From contig NZ_JBBWVE010000015.1 of the NCBI RefSeq assembly GCF_041903755.1, forward strand, positions 84,564-148,563: a stretch of DNA of 64,000 bases. The letters run 5' to 3'. The notes under the pieces were generated by a model. The model did no database searches, had not been told where the DNA came from, and was given only the letters and a program-made list of their open reading frames with translations. This document shows, in pieces, positions 8,397 through 16,931 of the stretch; the first letter of the stretch is position 1, and each line of letters begins with the position of its first letter. Source of the DNA: Thiocapsa roseilacustris. Lineage in GTDB: Bacteria > Pseudomonadota > Gammaproteobacteria > Chromatiales > Chromatiaceae. Position numbers and translations under genes: made by a program.

Positions 8397-9083
8397 ATGA
8401 TCAGCGATCCCTGGCAACGCCAACGTATTCTCGACAGCTTCGCGTTTCTGCGCGAAGCGCCGGCGGCCTTCTGCGCCGAGCTCTTCGATCACAGCACGCT
8501 GGCTCGACTCCCGGCCGGACAGCTCATCTGTCACGACGGCGCCCAGTGCACCCATCTCCCGCTGGTGCTCACCGGCACCGGACGGGTCTACAAGCTCGGT
8601 GAAAACGGTCGGGAGATCACCCTGTATCGCGTGCAGCCCGGTGAGAGCTGCGTCATCACCACCTCCTGCATCCTGAGTGGACGACCCTTTCCTGCGTTTG
8701 CCGTGTGCGAGAGCGCGGTCGAAGCGGTTGTCGTGCGGCCGGCCGAGGTGCGCCGCTGGATGGCCACGTCGGAGCCTTGGCGGGAATATCTCTTCGCCTT
8801 GATCGGCGGGCGCTTGCAGGAGGTCTTCAGCCTGCTCGACGCGGTGTTGTTCCAACGTCTGGATCAGCGTCTCATCACCTGTCTTCTGGGATTGTCGGCA
8901 GCGACGCCGGGGCGCGACATCCAGATGACACACCAGGCCCTTGCGGTGGAGCTGGGATCCTCCCGCGAGGTGATCAGCCGCGTTCTCAAAAGCATGGAAC
9001 AGCAGGGGCTGCTGCGCACGACACGCGGTCACATCGAGCTACTGGATCTCCCGGCACTGGAACTGCGCGCGCAGGAGGGTTGA
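8397..9083 (+). CDS. Crp/Fnr-family transcriptional regulator
   Basis: A 228-residue regulator with an N-terminal cyclic-nucleotide-binding-type beta roll (LPLVLTGTGRVYKLGENGRE) and a C-terminal helix-turn-helix, THQALAVELGSSREVISRVL. The recognition helix has the E-x-x-S-R pattern of FNR, which predicts a TTGAT-type half-site. Cys residues near 26, 45 and 50, plus CVITTSC, could form a redox or Fe-S sensor, but the spacing is not that of classical FNR. It follows the Fe-S gene group by 54 bases on the same strand and likely senses anaerobiosis or reactive nitrogen or sulfur. Confidence 0.88.
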   Translation: MISDPWQRQRILDSFAFLREAPAAFCAELFDHSTLARLPAGQLICHDGAQCTHLPLVLTGTGRVYKLGENGREITLYRVQPGESCVITTSCILSGRPFPAFAVCESAVEAVVVRPAEVRRWMATSEPWREYLFALIGGRLQEVFSLLDAVLFQRLDQRLITCLLGLSAATPGRDIQMTHQALAVELGSSREVISRVLKSMEQQGLLRTTRGHIELLDLPALELRAQEG

Positions 9084-9201
9084 GCGAATCCGCCGCCTTG
9101 GTGACAAAGTCACTGAATCGACGGATCGGCCCGGTTAGTCTTGGTTCACACCCATCAGATCGGCCCGATGTGCCGGTCACCACATCACATGAGATCAACA
9201 C

Positions 9202-9381
9202 ATGACCCCGAACGTTGGAAACACCGATCGTATTCTGCGGATTATCGCCGGTATCGCCATCATCGCCTGGGGCGTCTATGCCCAGAACTGGCTTGGCGCC
9301 ATCGGCCTGGTTCCTCTGGCGACCGGCCTGCTGCGCTGGTGCCTGGTCTATCTGCCGCTGAAGCTTAACACCAACAAGTAG
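9202..9381 (+). CDS. DUF2892 (YgaP-like) small membrane protein
   Basis: A 59-residue protein, MTPNVGNTDRILRIIAGIAI followed by a second hydrophobic stretch, typical of DUF2892 proteins with two short transmembrane helices and a conserved N-terminal N-x-x-RxxR pattern (NTDRILR). Such proteins are often fused to or encoded beside rhodaneses and Crp/Fnr regulators. A GAG-rich stretch lies 8-11 bases before the ATG. It follows the regulator by about 120 bases. Function in the family is unproven; a role in sulfur-compound handling at the membrane is inference. Confidence 0.8.
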   Translation: MTPNVGNTDRILRIIAGIAIIAWGVYAQNWLGAIGLVPLATGLLRWCLVYLPLKLNTNK

Positions 9382-9519
9382 ACGGGCATCGCAGGCCGTC
9401 CCGGCGGACTGATCATCGACAGATCTCAAACACCGGGTGGCACGTCACGCTTGATCTGACCCGGCGATCCGCTCTGCGGACCCGCACCTGACAACGACCC
9501 TGACGCCTCCCTGCCCGGC

Positions 9520-9873
9520 TCAATTCAGGTCAGGAGTTTGGCCCGTCACGATGTAGACCACCCGCTCGGCGATATTGGTTGCCCGGTCGGCGACGCGCTC
9601 ATAATTGTGTGCGATCCACGACAGGGCAACACCGGCAGCCGCTGTTTCGGGTGCATTGCGAAGCAGCTCCACGATCGCCGCGATCATCTCACCCTGCAGT
9701 TGATCCACCTGATCGTCGCGGGCCGCCACCGCACGTGCCATCTGCGCATCGCCGCCATCCCGTCCATAAGCCGTCAGGGCGTCGTGGAACATGGCTACCG
9801 CGGCCTCGCCCATCTCGGTCACGCATCGGATCAAGACCGGTGGAAACGCCTGATCCGCATGCCAATCAGGCCG
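9520..9873 (-). pseudogene. phoU: PhoU C-terminal remnant
   Basis: The readable frame matches the second three-helix bundle of PhoU, the regulator of phosphate uptake: MGEAAVAMFHDALTAY, then ARDDQVDQLQGEM and the conserved SWIAHNYERVADRATNIAER near the C-terminus. It is closed upstream by TGA at 9874-9876, and only about 25 bases further the IS element begins, so roughly the N-terminal half of the protein is gone. The insertion element probably removed the 5' part. Confidence 0.8.
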
Positions 9874-9901
9874 TCAATGCGGAGCGCCGTGCGGAGTGTG
9901 G

Positions 9902-11932
9902 CTAACCCGTCTTTGACTATTCGCGCCCATTTTGCGCGTAACCCATTGTTCAGCATAAGCCGCAGGGACGAAGGTCGGCACTACAGGCGATTAGTGTATA
10001 AGGGCATGAAGCGCGGCGGTGATCCTCGGTGGCGGCTGCGCGGGCAGCTGCAGATTCAGCCGGTCGAGCAGCAGTTGCTGGTCGGCCTCCGGCTCGGTGT
10101 AACGGCTCAGAATGAGGGTACGGCCATCGGTCGTCGGCAGATGGACATCGACCATCTGGATGGCGGCGAATTTCTCCAAGGCGGACCTTGGGGTCAGACC
10201 CGGAGCAAGGGGGCGCAGACGGGCCTTCAGGGTGACTTGGAGGCAATACGCCAGGAAGGCGACGAAAATGTGGGCTTCGATTCTCCGATCCACTTGGTGG
10301 TCAATCGGCCGAACACTCAGGTCACCCTTGAGTTCTTTGAACGCCTGTTCGACTTCAGTGAGTTGGATGTACCAGGTCCAGAGTTGAACGGGATCGTTGC
10401 TGGTGAGATTGGAACGTAATAAGTAGCGCCCCTCACGGCGGCGGACCTGGCGTAGTTTCTTGCGATTGAGCGAAAAGGTGAAGGTTTCGTCAGTGACGGA
10501 TTCATCGGGTGCGGGCACCTGGATGCGCATCAATCCATAGGCACGCCCGGCGTCTTTCTTGGCCGCGCCGAGTTTCAATAAGAGCTCGTCACGGCTGAGG
10601 GTTTGCCGCTGCAATTCTTTCAGGCGTTTGCATAAGCGCTTTAGACGCCGCCGGCGCATGGCCCGTTCCTTATCCTGCCGCCCGGCGCTGCGGGCCAGGA
10701 CGTACAACTCGCCGTCCTGGTCCAGGAGCTTGACCGTGACCTGATCACGCACCGCGGCCCAGGGCTTGGTCAGAAAAGACTTTTCCAGCTTGGTCAAGCG
10801 CCCTTTGGGCGTGCCGACCAGATAGTGCACCGGGGGATCCGATGCGCGCATCAGGGCCAGGGTCTCTTCGGTCGGAATACCGCGGTCCATCACCCAGATG
10901 CGGTCGGCTTTGCCGTATTGGGCCTCGATCTTGGCGAGGGCGTCGGTGAGCGTTTGTTTATCGAGGGTATTGCCGGCGAGCACCTCGTAGGCCAAGGGAA
11001 AACCATCCGGGGTGACGATCAGGGCGATGATCACCTGCACGCAATCGGAGCGCTTGTCACGACTATAGCCGAATTTGCGCTTGCCACTCTCCGGCGGGTC
11101 GCATTCGAAATAGGTACTGGTCAAATCGTAGAGGAGCAGGTCAAAGCGGGCATCAAACAAGAGCCGCCAGCGCTCCTGAAGGAAGGTGAACAAGGCCTGC
11201 TTGTGCTCCACGAGATGATCAAGACAGCGATAGAGGGTATGACTCTGGGCAATCGAGAAATCTTCCCCGAGCAGGTCACCCATGGCACTGTGATCGAACC
11301 AGTGACGGTGCAGGCGCCATTCACTGCCGGGGTCGATCAGACGGTAGGCGACCAGGGTCTTGAGCACATTCAGCCAGCGCGTGCCTTTGCGGCTCGGTGG
11401 CAGTCGCGGCTGCCAGAAGGTGTCCAGCTGCAGCAGGTCCCACAACCCGCAGGCCAACCAACACGCGCCCCATTGTCGGGGATGGCGCAACTGCAATCCG
11501 CTCAACTTCACCTGGACCACTGCGCAGGCCAGTTCCGGCGCCGGGCGGTCCTCCGGAAACAGCGCCAACTGGGTCGCGGTGCCCGTGTCCTCGTCGAAGA
11601 CGGCAATGGAGCGGCACCAGGCCGCGCGCTGCACGTCGTTGATCTCCCCGAGATACAACACATGGCGCTGCACCACCCGCCCATCCGCGACACGGCGATT
11701 CTCCACGACGCTCCAGTAACGGTGTTCTTTGCCGTCTTTCTTGCGGATTTTGGACCGTAGAAACATGCCGATAGTGTCCTCGGCTCGGCGCTCCGGCTCA
11801 AGGACCAAGGTCGGCACTACAGGCGTTTTTGCACAAACCGCTTTCGCGTAATCAGATACTTAACCGACTAACCGGGGTCAAAATGGACCGAAAATCGCGA
11901 AATCCAGGGTCGAATAGTCGAAGTCGGGCTAG
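9902..11932 (-). mobile_element. IS1634-type insertion sequence, apparently complete
   Basis: The element is bounded by imperfect 22-bp terminal inverted repeats at 9902-9923 and 11911-11932 (19 of 22 match when one is inverted) and holds one full transposase gene. A second, inner pair of identical 19-bp sequences (AAGGTCGGCACTACAGGCG) at 9971-9989 and 11807-11825 lies in direct, not inverted, orientation, immediately outside the transposase gene. No clear target duplication could be read. It sits between the phoU remnant and the molybdoenzyme operon. Confidence 0.7.
9991..11766 (-). CDS. IS1634-family transposase
   Basis: A 591-residue DDE transposase. The N-terminus FLRSKIRKKDGKEHRYWSVV and RRVADGRVVQRHVLYLGEI is characteristic of IS1634/IS1549 transposases. 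The catalytic core includes LLLYDLTSTYFEC (first Asp), IWVMDRGIPTEETL (second Asp) and the C-terminal WTWYIQLTEVEQAFKELKGD (Glu). All landmarks are present and the frame is unbroken, so it may be active. I start at ATG 11766; a GTG at 11817 inside the inner repeat would add 17 residues that do not look like the family. Confidence 0.9.
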   Translation of the reverse strand: MFLRSKIRKKDGKEHRYWSVVENRRVADGRVVQRHVLYLGEINDVQRAAWCRSIAVFDEDTGTATQLALFPEDRPAPELACAVVQVKLSGLQLRHPRQWGACWLACGLWDLLQLDTFWQPRLPPSRKGTRWLNVLKTLVAYRLIDPGSEWRLHRHWFDHSAMGDLLGEDFSIAQSHTLYRCLDHLVEHKQALFTFLQERWRLLFDARFDLLLYDLTSTYFECDPPESGKRKFGYSRDKRSDCVQVIIALIVTPDGFPLAYEVLAGNTLDKQTLTDALAKIEAQYGKADRIWVMDRGIPTEETLALMRASDPPVHYLVGTPKGRLTKLEKSFLTKPWAAVRDQVTVKLLDQDGELYVLARSAGRQDKERAMRRRRLKRLCKRLKELQRQTLSRDELLLKLGAAKKDAGRAYGLMRIQVPAPDESVTDETFTFSLNRKKLRQVRRREGRYLLRSNLTSNDPVQLWTWYIQLTEVEQAFKELKGDLSVRPIDHQVDRRIEAHIFVAFLAYCLQVTLKARLRPLAPGLTPRSALEKFAAIQMVDVHLPTTDGRTLILSRYTEPEADQQLLLDRLNLQLPAQPPPRITAALHALIH

Positions 11933-11933
11933 T

Positions 11934-11961
11934 AGCTGATAGCTGATAGCTGATAGCTGAT
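11934..11961 (+). repeat. Tandem 7-bp repeat (AGCTGAT x4)
   Basis: Four perfect head-to-tail copies of AGCTGAT lie directly after the right end of the IS element and about 50 bases before the molybdoenzyme gene. Such short tandem repeats vary in copy number by slippage and could tune spacing in the leader; no protein is encoded. Confidence 0.85.
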
Positions 11962-12013
11962 AGCCGGAGGCTAACGAATCCCACCCAACAACAAAAACCA
12001 AAGGAGACCACCG

Positions 12014-14497
12014 ATGGACATCCTGAGCACAGGACTCTCGCGCCGCCGCTTCCTGCAGGCCAGCGGCACGGCCGGCACCTTGGGCGCGGTCGGACTGGGC
12101 GGAGGCGCCCTGACCACGCTGCGCGAGGCCGAGGCGCAAGCGGCCACCACGCCCGGCGAGACCAAGATCACCAAAAACATCTGCCATCAGTGCCCGGCGC
12201 GTTGCGGCATCGATGTCTACACCACCGATGGACGCGTGCATGCCATCTACGGCAGCACCGAGCACCCCATCTCCAACGGCAAGCTCTGCCCCAAGGGGCC
12301 GCTCGGAACCTACATCCTCTACGATCCCGACCGCTTCAAGGGGCCGATGAAGCGCACCAACCCGAACAAGGGGCGCGACGAGGACCCCGGCTTCGTGCCC
12401 ATCTCCTGGGAGGAGGCGCTCGACACGGTCGCCGAGCGGTTGAATACGCTGCGCGACAAGGGCGAGTCGCATCGGTTCGCACTTTGCTACGGCCGCGGCT
12501 GGGGCGCCTCCTGCGCCGGTTTGCAGGGCACCTTCGGAGAGCTCTATGGCTCGCCGAATGTCGCCATCGGTCACTCATCGATGTGCTCGGACGGCAGCAT
12601 TCTGTCGAAAAAGGCGCTCGACGGGATCGGCAGCTACAACGCCTATGACTACGCCAACGCCAACATGCTCCTGATGTTCGGCGTCGGCTTCCTGGAAGCC
12701 TTCCGGCCCTACAACAACAACATGCAGATGTGGGGCTACATCCGCGGCGTGAAGGTGCCCAAGACCCGGATCACCGCCGTCGACATCCACATCAACACCA
12801 CGCTCGCCGGCTCGGATCGGGCGCTCATGATCAAGCCCGGCACCGACGGCGCGCTGGCGCTGGCGATCGCCCATGTGATTCTCACCGAGGGACTCTGGGA
12901 GCGCGCGTTCGTCGGCGACTTCACGGACGGGGTGAATCGCTTCAAGACCGGCGAGACAGTCGATCCGGGCCTGTTCGAGGAGAAATGGGTCAAAGGCCTG
13001 GTCGACTGGTGGAACATCGAGCTCAAGGACCGCACCCCGGCCTGGGCCGCCGAGGTCACCGACCTCTACGAGCGCGACATCCTGGCCACCGCTCGCGAGT
13101 TCGGCACGACCCGGCCGAGCATCGCGCTCTTCGAGCGCGGCGCCCACGCCCATTCCAACGGCGTGCTGAACGGCATGACGATCCATGCGCTCAACGCCCT
13201 GGTCGGCTCCTTCTACGCCATGGGCGGACTCATGTATCAGATGGGTCCCTCGTACGGACCCATGCCGGTCGATGCGAAAGACTTCACCGACGACTATGCC
13301 GCGAACGGCCCCTGGAAGACGCAGCCGCGCATCGATCTGAAGGGTGACAAGGACGGCTATCTGCTCGCCAACAACATGCTTCAGGAACTCGGACCCAACT
13401 CGCTCGCGGGCAAGCCCTACAAGCTCGACACCGTCATGTTCTACCTGACCAACCCGATTTGGACCGCCCCCAACGGTCAGGTCTGGGAGGAGGCGCTCAA
13501 GGAGCTGTTCGTCATCGATACCTCGCCCTTCCCGGGCGAGTCGGCCATGTTCGCCGATCTGATCCTGCCCGATCACACCTATCTGGAGCGCCTGCAGGAC
13601 GCACCGACCTACCCCTTCAAGGGCTGGCCGATGGCGCAGCTTCGGGTGCCGGCCGTCAAGCCGCTTTACGACACCCAGTACTACGGCGACACCCTGATCG
13701 AAATCGGCAAGCGCATCAAAGGACCGATGGGCGATTACTACAAGGCGCTCGACAACACCGAGAACGTCATCCGCCATCTGGCCAAGGGCTTCGCGACGGA
13801 CCCGGGTGACAACGGGGTCAATGACTTCGAGAGCTGGAAGGAAAAGGGCGTCTGGTACAAGAAGCCCTACATCTATCGCTTCGTCGACGGCGACTTCTAC
13901 ACCTGGGACGGCCAGGACTACGCCACCCTCATGACCGAGGAGGAGGTGAAGGAAAACCTCTTCAAGACCGACTCGGGCAAGTTCGAGCTGCGTTCCGGTT
14001 GGCTCGAGTCCAATGCCGACTGGATTGCGCAGAAGACCGGGCGCGACCCGAGAAAGTTGATGTTCCCGCATTGGGAAGAGCCGGTCCATCCTGGCGGCGG
14101 TGACCTTTATATGGTCACGCCCAAGGTCGCGATGCATGCCGAGGGTCGCGGTGCGAATCTCCCCGTCGCCATCGCCAACCTGCAACCCGTGCTGGGCGGG
14201 AGCAAGACCGCCTACATCGAGATCAATCCGCAAACCGCGCGCGAGCGCGGCATCGCGAACGGCGCGAGGGTCCGCCTGACATCCGACCTCGGCAGTATCG
14301 AAGGCTATTGCAAGTATTACGAGGGCTGCCGGCCAGACACCATCGTTTACCCGATGGAGCACGGCCACTGGGCGATGGGCCGCTGGGCCAAGGATCGCCT
14401 GCCGGGGCATTGCGGCGAGATCACGGTCAATCAGTCCGACCGAATCACGGGCCAGTGCAGCTACTACACCACCAAGGTGAGCATCGCCCCTGCTTGA
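12014..14497 (+). CDS. arxA: Tat-exported molybdopterin oxidoreductase, ArxA-like arsenite oxidase
   Basis: An 827-residue DMSO-reductase-family catalytic subunit. The N-terminus SRRRFLQASGTAG is a Tat signal, so the enzyme is periplasmic. A [4Fe-4S] site is formed by Cys57, Cys60, Cys64 and Cys92 (ICHQCPARC ... LCPKG). At residues 159-164 lies YGRGWG, which matches the GRGWG motif I recall as diagnostic of ArxA, in contrast to the related motif of respiratory arsenate reductase ArrA. It is followed on the same strand by Fe-S, NrfD-like and TorD-like genes in the arxABCD order, and the arsenite exporter acr3 lies 7.5 kb downstream. ArxA oxidises arsenite to arsenate anaerobically and can feed photosynthetic electron flow. 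A polysulfide or thiosulfate reductase (PsrA/PhsA) is the main alternative. Confidence 0.68.
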   Translation: MDILSTGLSRRRFLQASGTAGTLGAVGLGGGALTTLREAEAQAATTPGETKITKNICHQCPARCGIDVYTTDGRVHAIYGSTEHPISNGKLCPKGPLGTYILYDPDRFKGPMKRTNPNKGRDEDPGFVPISWEEALDTVAERLNTLRDKGESHRFALCYGRGWGASCAGLQGTFGELYGSPNVAIGHSSMCSDGSILSKKALDGIGSYNAYDYANANMLLMFGVGFLEAFRPYNNNMQMWGYIRGVKVPKTRITAVDIHINTTLAGSDRALMIKPGTDGALALAIAHVILTEGLWERAFVGDFTDGVNRFKTGETVDPGLFEEKWVKGLVDWWNIELKDRTPAWAAEVTDLYERDILATAREFGTTRPSIALFERGAHAHSNGVLNGMTIHALNALVGSFYAMGGLMYQMGPSYGPMPVDAKDFTDDYAANGPWKTQPRIDLKGDKDGYLLANNMLQELGPNSLAGKPYKLDTVMFYLTNPIWTAPNGQVWEEALKELFVIDTSPFPGESAMFADLILPDHTYLERLQDAPTYPFKGWPMAQLRVPAVKPLYDTQYYGDTLIEIGKRIKGPMGDYYKALDNTENVIRHLAKGFATDPGDNGVNDFESWKEKGVWYKKPYIYRFVDGDFYTWDGQDYATLMTEEEVKENLFKTDSGKFELRSGWLESNADWIAQKTGRDPRKLMFPHWEEPVHPGGGDLYMVTPKVAMHAEGRGANLPVAIANLQPVLGGSKTAYIEINPQTARERGIANGARVRLTSDLGSIEGYCKYYEGCRPDTIVYPMEHGHWAMGRWAKDRLPGHCGEITVNQSDRITGQCSYYTTKVSIAPA

Positions 14498-14706
14498 GCA
14501 TTGAGCCGCGCCTGAGCGCAATCGTGGCGTTTGAGAGTCGAGCACTGTTCGGCGGGTATCAAAGACCTCTTCCGAGCGCGGCTCAAGACATTAAAAGAAT
14601 CACTTGAATCGCGTCGCGCCGACGCCTCGGAGTGCATGCGAGACCGACCAAACGTTCGATGCTTTCCCGTCGCACCGAACGCGATTCAACAAACGAGGAT
14701 TCAGAA

Positions 14707-15471
14707 ATGGCGAAATGGGGAATGGTCATCGATCTGGACACGTGCACCGGCTGCCAAGCCTGCACGACGGCCTGCGCGATGGAGAACAACCGCCTGCCCG
14801 GCGAGAACTGGCAGGACGTGCTCTTCTATCACGAGGGCACCTATCCGAACGTGAAGCTGATGTGGTTCCCGCGACCCTGCATGCACTGCGAGAACCCCTC
14901 CTGCGTGTCGGTCTGCCCGACCAAGGCGACCTACAAGGATCCGGACGGCGGCTTCGTGCTGATGGACTACAACAAGTGCATCGGCTGCAAATACTGCCAG
15001 GTCGCCTGCCCGTACGGCGTGCGCTTCTATGTCGACGAGAAGGCGGTGGTGCAGCCGGATATCCGCGGGGTCTTCCCGAGCGAGGCGGGCCGCCAGTGGG
15101 ATCCGCCCTACAAGGGTCCGCAGGATGATCCCTCGCGCGGGATCGGCATCCAGCCGCACGGCGTCGTCTCCAAGTGCACCTTCTGCTACCACAAGGTCAG
15201 CAAGGCGCCGAAGGGTGTGGCCGATCTCGACGAGGATATTCCGGAGCTCAAGGAGTACGTACCGGCCTGCGTGCGGGTCTGCGCCCCGAAGGCCCGCTTC
15301 TTCGGCGACCTGGATCAGCCCAACAGCAACGTTAACAAGATGATCGCGGACAAGCGCGGCGTGCGCCTGAAGGACGAGACCGGCAACAAACCGCAGGTCT
15401 ACTACCTCTCGGGCGGCGCGACGGCCTCGGTGCCGTCGTTGCGCAGCATGAGCGATTCGGACAAGGGCTAA
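14707..15471 (+). CDS. arxB: Four-cluster Fe-S electron-transfer subunit (ArxB-like)
   Basis: A 254-residue DmsB/PsrB-type protein with four Cys groups: CTGCQACTTAC, CMHCENPSCVSVC, CIGCKYCQVAC and the pair CTFC ... CVRVC, enough for four [4Fe-4S] clusters. It has no signal peptide, as expected for a subunit carried across the membrane with the Tat-tagged catalytic subunit. It would pass electrons between the molybdenum site and the membrane subunit. A 209-base gap separates it from the catalytic gene. The start MAKWGMVIDLDTCTGCQAC is standard. Confidence 0.85.
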   Translation: MAKWGMVIDLDTCTGCQACTTACAMENNRLPGENWQDVLFYHEGTYPNVKLMWFPRPCMHCENPSCVSVCPTKATYKDPDGGFVLMDYNKCIGCKYCQVACPYGVRFYVDEKAVVQPDIRGVFPSEAGRQWDPPYKGPQDDPSRGIGIQPHGVVSKCTFCYHKVSKAPKGVADLDEDIPELKEYVPACVRVCAPKARFFGDLDQPNSNVNKMIADKRGVRLKDETGNKPQVYYLSGGATASVPSLRSMSDSDKG

Positions 15472-15595
15472 ACCGCGTCCAGAGCGACATGCGTCATTTT
15501 CACTTTGTGTCGGGATTAGGGAGTCTTCCGAACCTCGTGGAGACGCGGTTTAGAATTTTAAATTTTTTAGAACTTTAGACCGCGCTGGGCGCGGT
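15469..15595 (+). other. AT-rich gap with inverted repeats between subunit genes B and C
   Basis: TAAACCGCGTC, which includes the stop of the B gene, pairs perfectly with GACGCGGTTTA at 15542-15552. An AT-only-looking run follows, then a second hairpin, ACCGCGCTGGGCGCGGT at 15579-15595, just 19 bases before the C gene. The structures could act as an attenuator or as an RNA-stability element that sets the ratio of soluble to membrane subunits. The local base composition is unlike the neighbours. Confidence 0.5.
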
Positions 15596-15614
15596 TTAAG
15601 GGGAGAAGATCACG

Positions 15615-16769
15615 ATGACCAGCGTCACCGTTTCAAACAAAGAGATCACCGGCAAACAGCTCGGCATCATGCTGCTCGCCCTGATCGGGCTCGGCATTGC
15701 CGGCGGGATTGCCATCAGCAACCTGATGGCGGAGGGCCACGCGGCCTACAACAGCAGCAACCTCGGGCTCTTCTGGGGCTTTCCGATTGTGATCTACGAC
15801 TATTTTCTGTTGACCTCCACGGGGCTGGCGATGATCGCCTCGATGGCCCTGCTCTTCGGCGGGGAGGACTTTCGCCCCATCGTTCGGCGCGCGCTCTGGC
15901 TGGCGCTGGCCGGCCTGATCGGCGGGGTCGCGGTCCTGATGATGGAGCTGGGCCATCCGCTGCGCGCACTTTGGGCGATCCCCTTCAGCTTCGCCTTCAG
16001 CTCGCCGCTCTATTGGAAGGTCATGGCGGTGAGCTTCTATGTCCTGTCGCTCCTGATCCTGCAGGTGCGAATGATGAAGCCGGATTGGCGCATGCAGGAT
16101 CTGCGGATCAACGCGATGGTCACACTGGCGCTGGCACTCGGCGTCACGGCCATCGCAGGTGTCGTCTACGGCTCGCAAAGCTTTCGGCCCTTCTGGGCCT
16201 CGGGCGATATCCCGGTCGCCTTCATCTTCGAGTCGCTCCTGGGCGGGCTGGCCTTCATCATCTTCTTCACCTATCTCGCCTACGCCTTCAACGCGGCGGC
16301 GGTTCCGGCCAGCGTCAAACGACTCTTCAACGACCGCTTGTCAGGTCTGCTGGCCCTGGCGATCTTCATCCATCTTCTGTTCGTCCTCGCACGGATGAGC
16401 AGCGGCCTTTACGGGAATGCCGAGGGCCTGCAGGTCTGGCAGGCGATCGCAACCTCCCCGCTCTTCTTTGCCGAGATCTTCATCGGTCTGCTGTTGCCGC
16501 TCGTGCTGCTGGTGAATCCCGGCACGCGCACCCGCCCCTGGGCACAGATCCTCGCCGCGCTGCTGGTGATGAATGCACTGCTGATCTCGCGCTACGAATA
16601 CATCATCGGCGGTCAGCTGGTACCGCTGTTCAAGGGGTCCTGGGCACCGGAGCTGCTGAGCTATGTCCCATCGCCCACCGAGTGGCTGCTCCTGCTGGTC
16701 GCCATCTTCCTGTCGAATGCGGTCAACGCCTTCGGGGAGGTGACCTTGCGTCTCGGGCGCGAGGGCTGA
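15615..16769 (+). CDS. arxC: NrfD/PsrC-type membrane subunit (ArxC-like)
   Basis: A 384-residue integral membrane protein with about eight to nine predicted helices (LGIMLLALIGLGIAGGIAI, then LALAGLIGGVAVLMMELGHP and others), the NrfD-type quinone-interacting anchor. The ELGHP and FAFSSPLYWK stretches are typical of the family. It anchors the A/B subunits on the outer face of the membrane and exchanges electrons with the quinone pool. A GGGGAG ribosome site lies 8-13 bases before the ATG. Confidence 0.85.
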   Translation: MTSVTVSNKEITGKQLGIMLLALIGLGIAGGIAISNLMAEGHAAYNSSNLGLFWGFPIVIYDYFLLTSTGLAMIASMALLFGGEDFRPIVRRALWLALAGLIGGVAVLMMELGHPLRALWAIPFSFAFSSPLYWKVMAVSFYVLSLLILQVRMMKPDWRMQDLRINAMVTLALALGVTAIAGVVYGSQSFRPFWASGDIPVAFIFESLLGGLAFIIFFTYLAYAFNAAAVPASVKRLFNDRLSGLLALAIFIHLLFVLARMSSGLYGNAEGLQVWQAIATSPLFFAEIFIGLLLPLVLLVNPGTRTRPWAQILAALLVMNALLISRYEYIIGGQLVPLFKGSWAPELLSYVPSPTEWLLLLVAIFLSNAVNAFGEVTLRLGREG

Positions 16770-16823
16770 TCCGGGTCGGTCGAGCTCGGTGCGCGTTGCC
16801 TCGGCACCGATGGGTTTCCAAGA

Positions 16824-16902
16824 TCTCTCACGGAGACGCGGAGACAAAAGGCATGTGCTCGGCGCGTTCCGTGTCTCCGTGTCTCCGTGTCTCCGTGAGA
16901 GA
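16824..16902. repeat. Dispersed inverted repeat, family C copy 1
   Basis: TCTCACGGAGACGCGGAGAC at the left pairs with GTGTCTCCGTGTCTCCGTGAGA-type sequence at the right, leaving a short loop. The same arms occur at 26188-26319 and 38657-38772. It fills the gap between the membrane subunit and the chaperone gene. Confidence 0.8.
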
Positions 16903-16931
16903 CGTTCCGCAAGTTTTTTGAGGTTGACCCT

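Noticed and set aside
10825..11760. A plus-strand 311-codon frame in the IS element
   Set aside because: It is antisense to the transposase, which has all catalytic motifs.
11934..11961. A CRISPR array
   Set aside because: Units are 7 bp with no spacers and no cas genes are near; this is a simple tandem repeat.
12014..14497. Respiratory arsenate reductase ArrA
   Set aside because: The GRGWG motif and the separate NrfD and TorD genes fit Arx better; a tree is still needed to settle it.
12575..14545. A 656-codon open frame antisense to the molybdoenzyme gene
   Set aside because: Shadow frame of the catalytic subunit; no known motif and no ribosome site.
12014..16769. SoeABC sulfite-oxidising complex as an identity for the molybdoenzyme operon
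   Set aside because: SoeA acts in the cytoplasm and lacks a Tat signal; this protein has a clear one, and the GRGWG motif and acr3 linkage point elsewhere.
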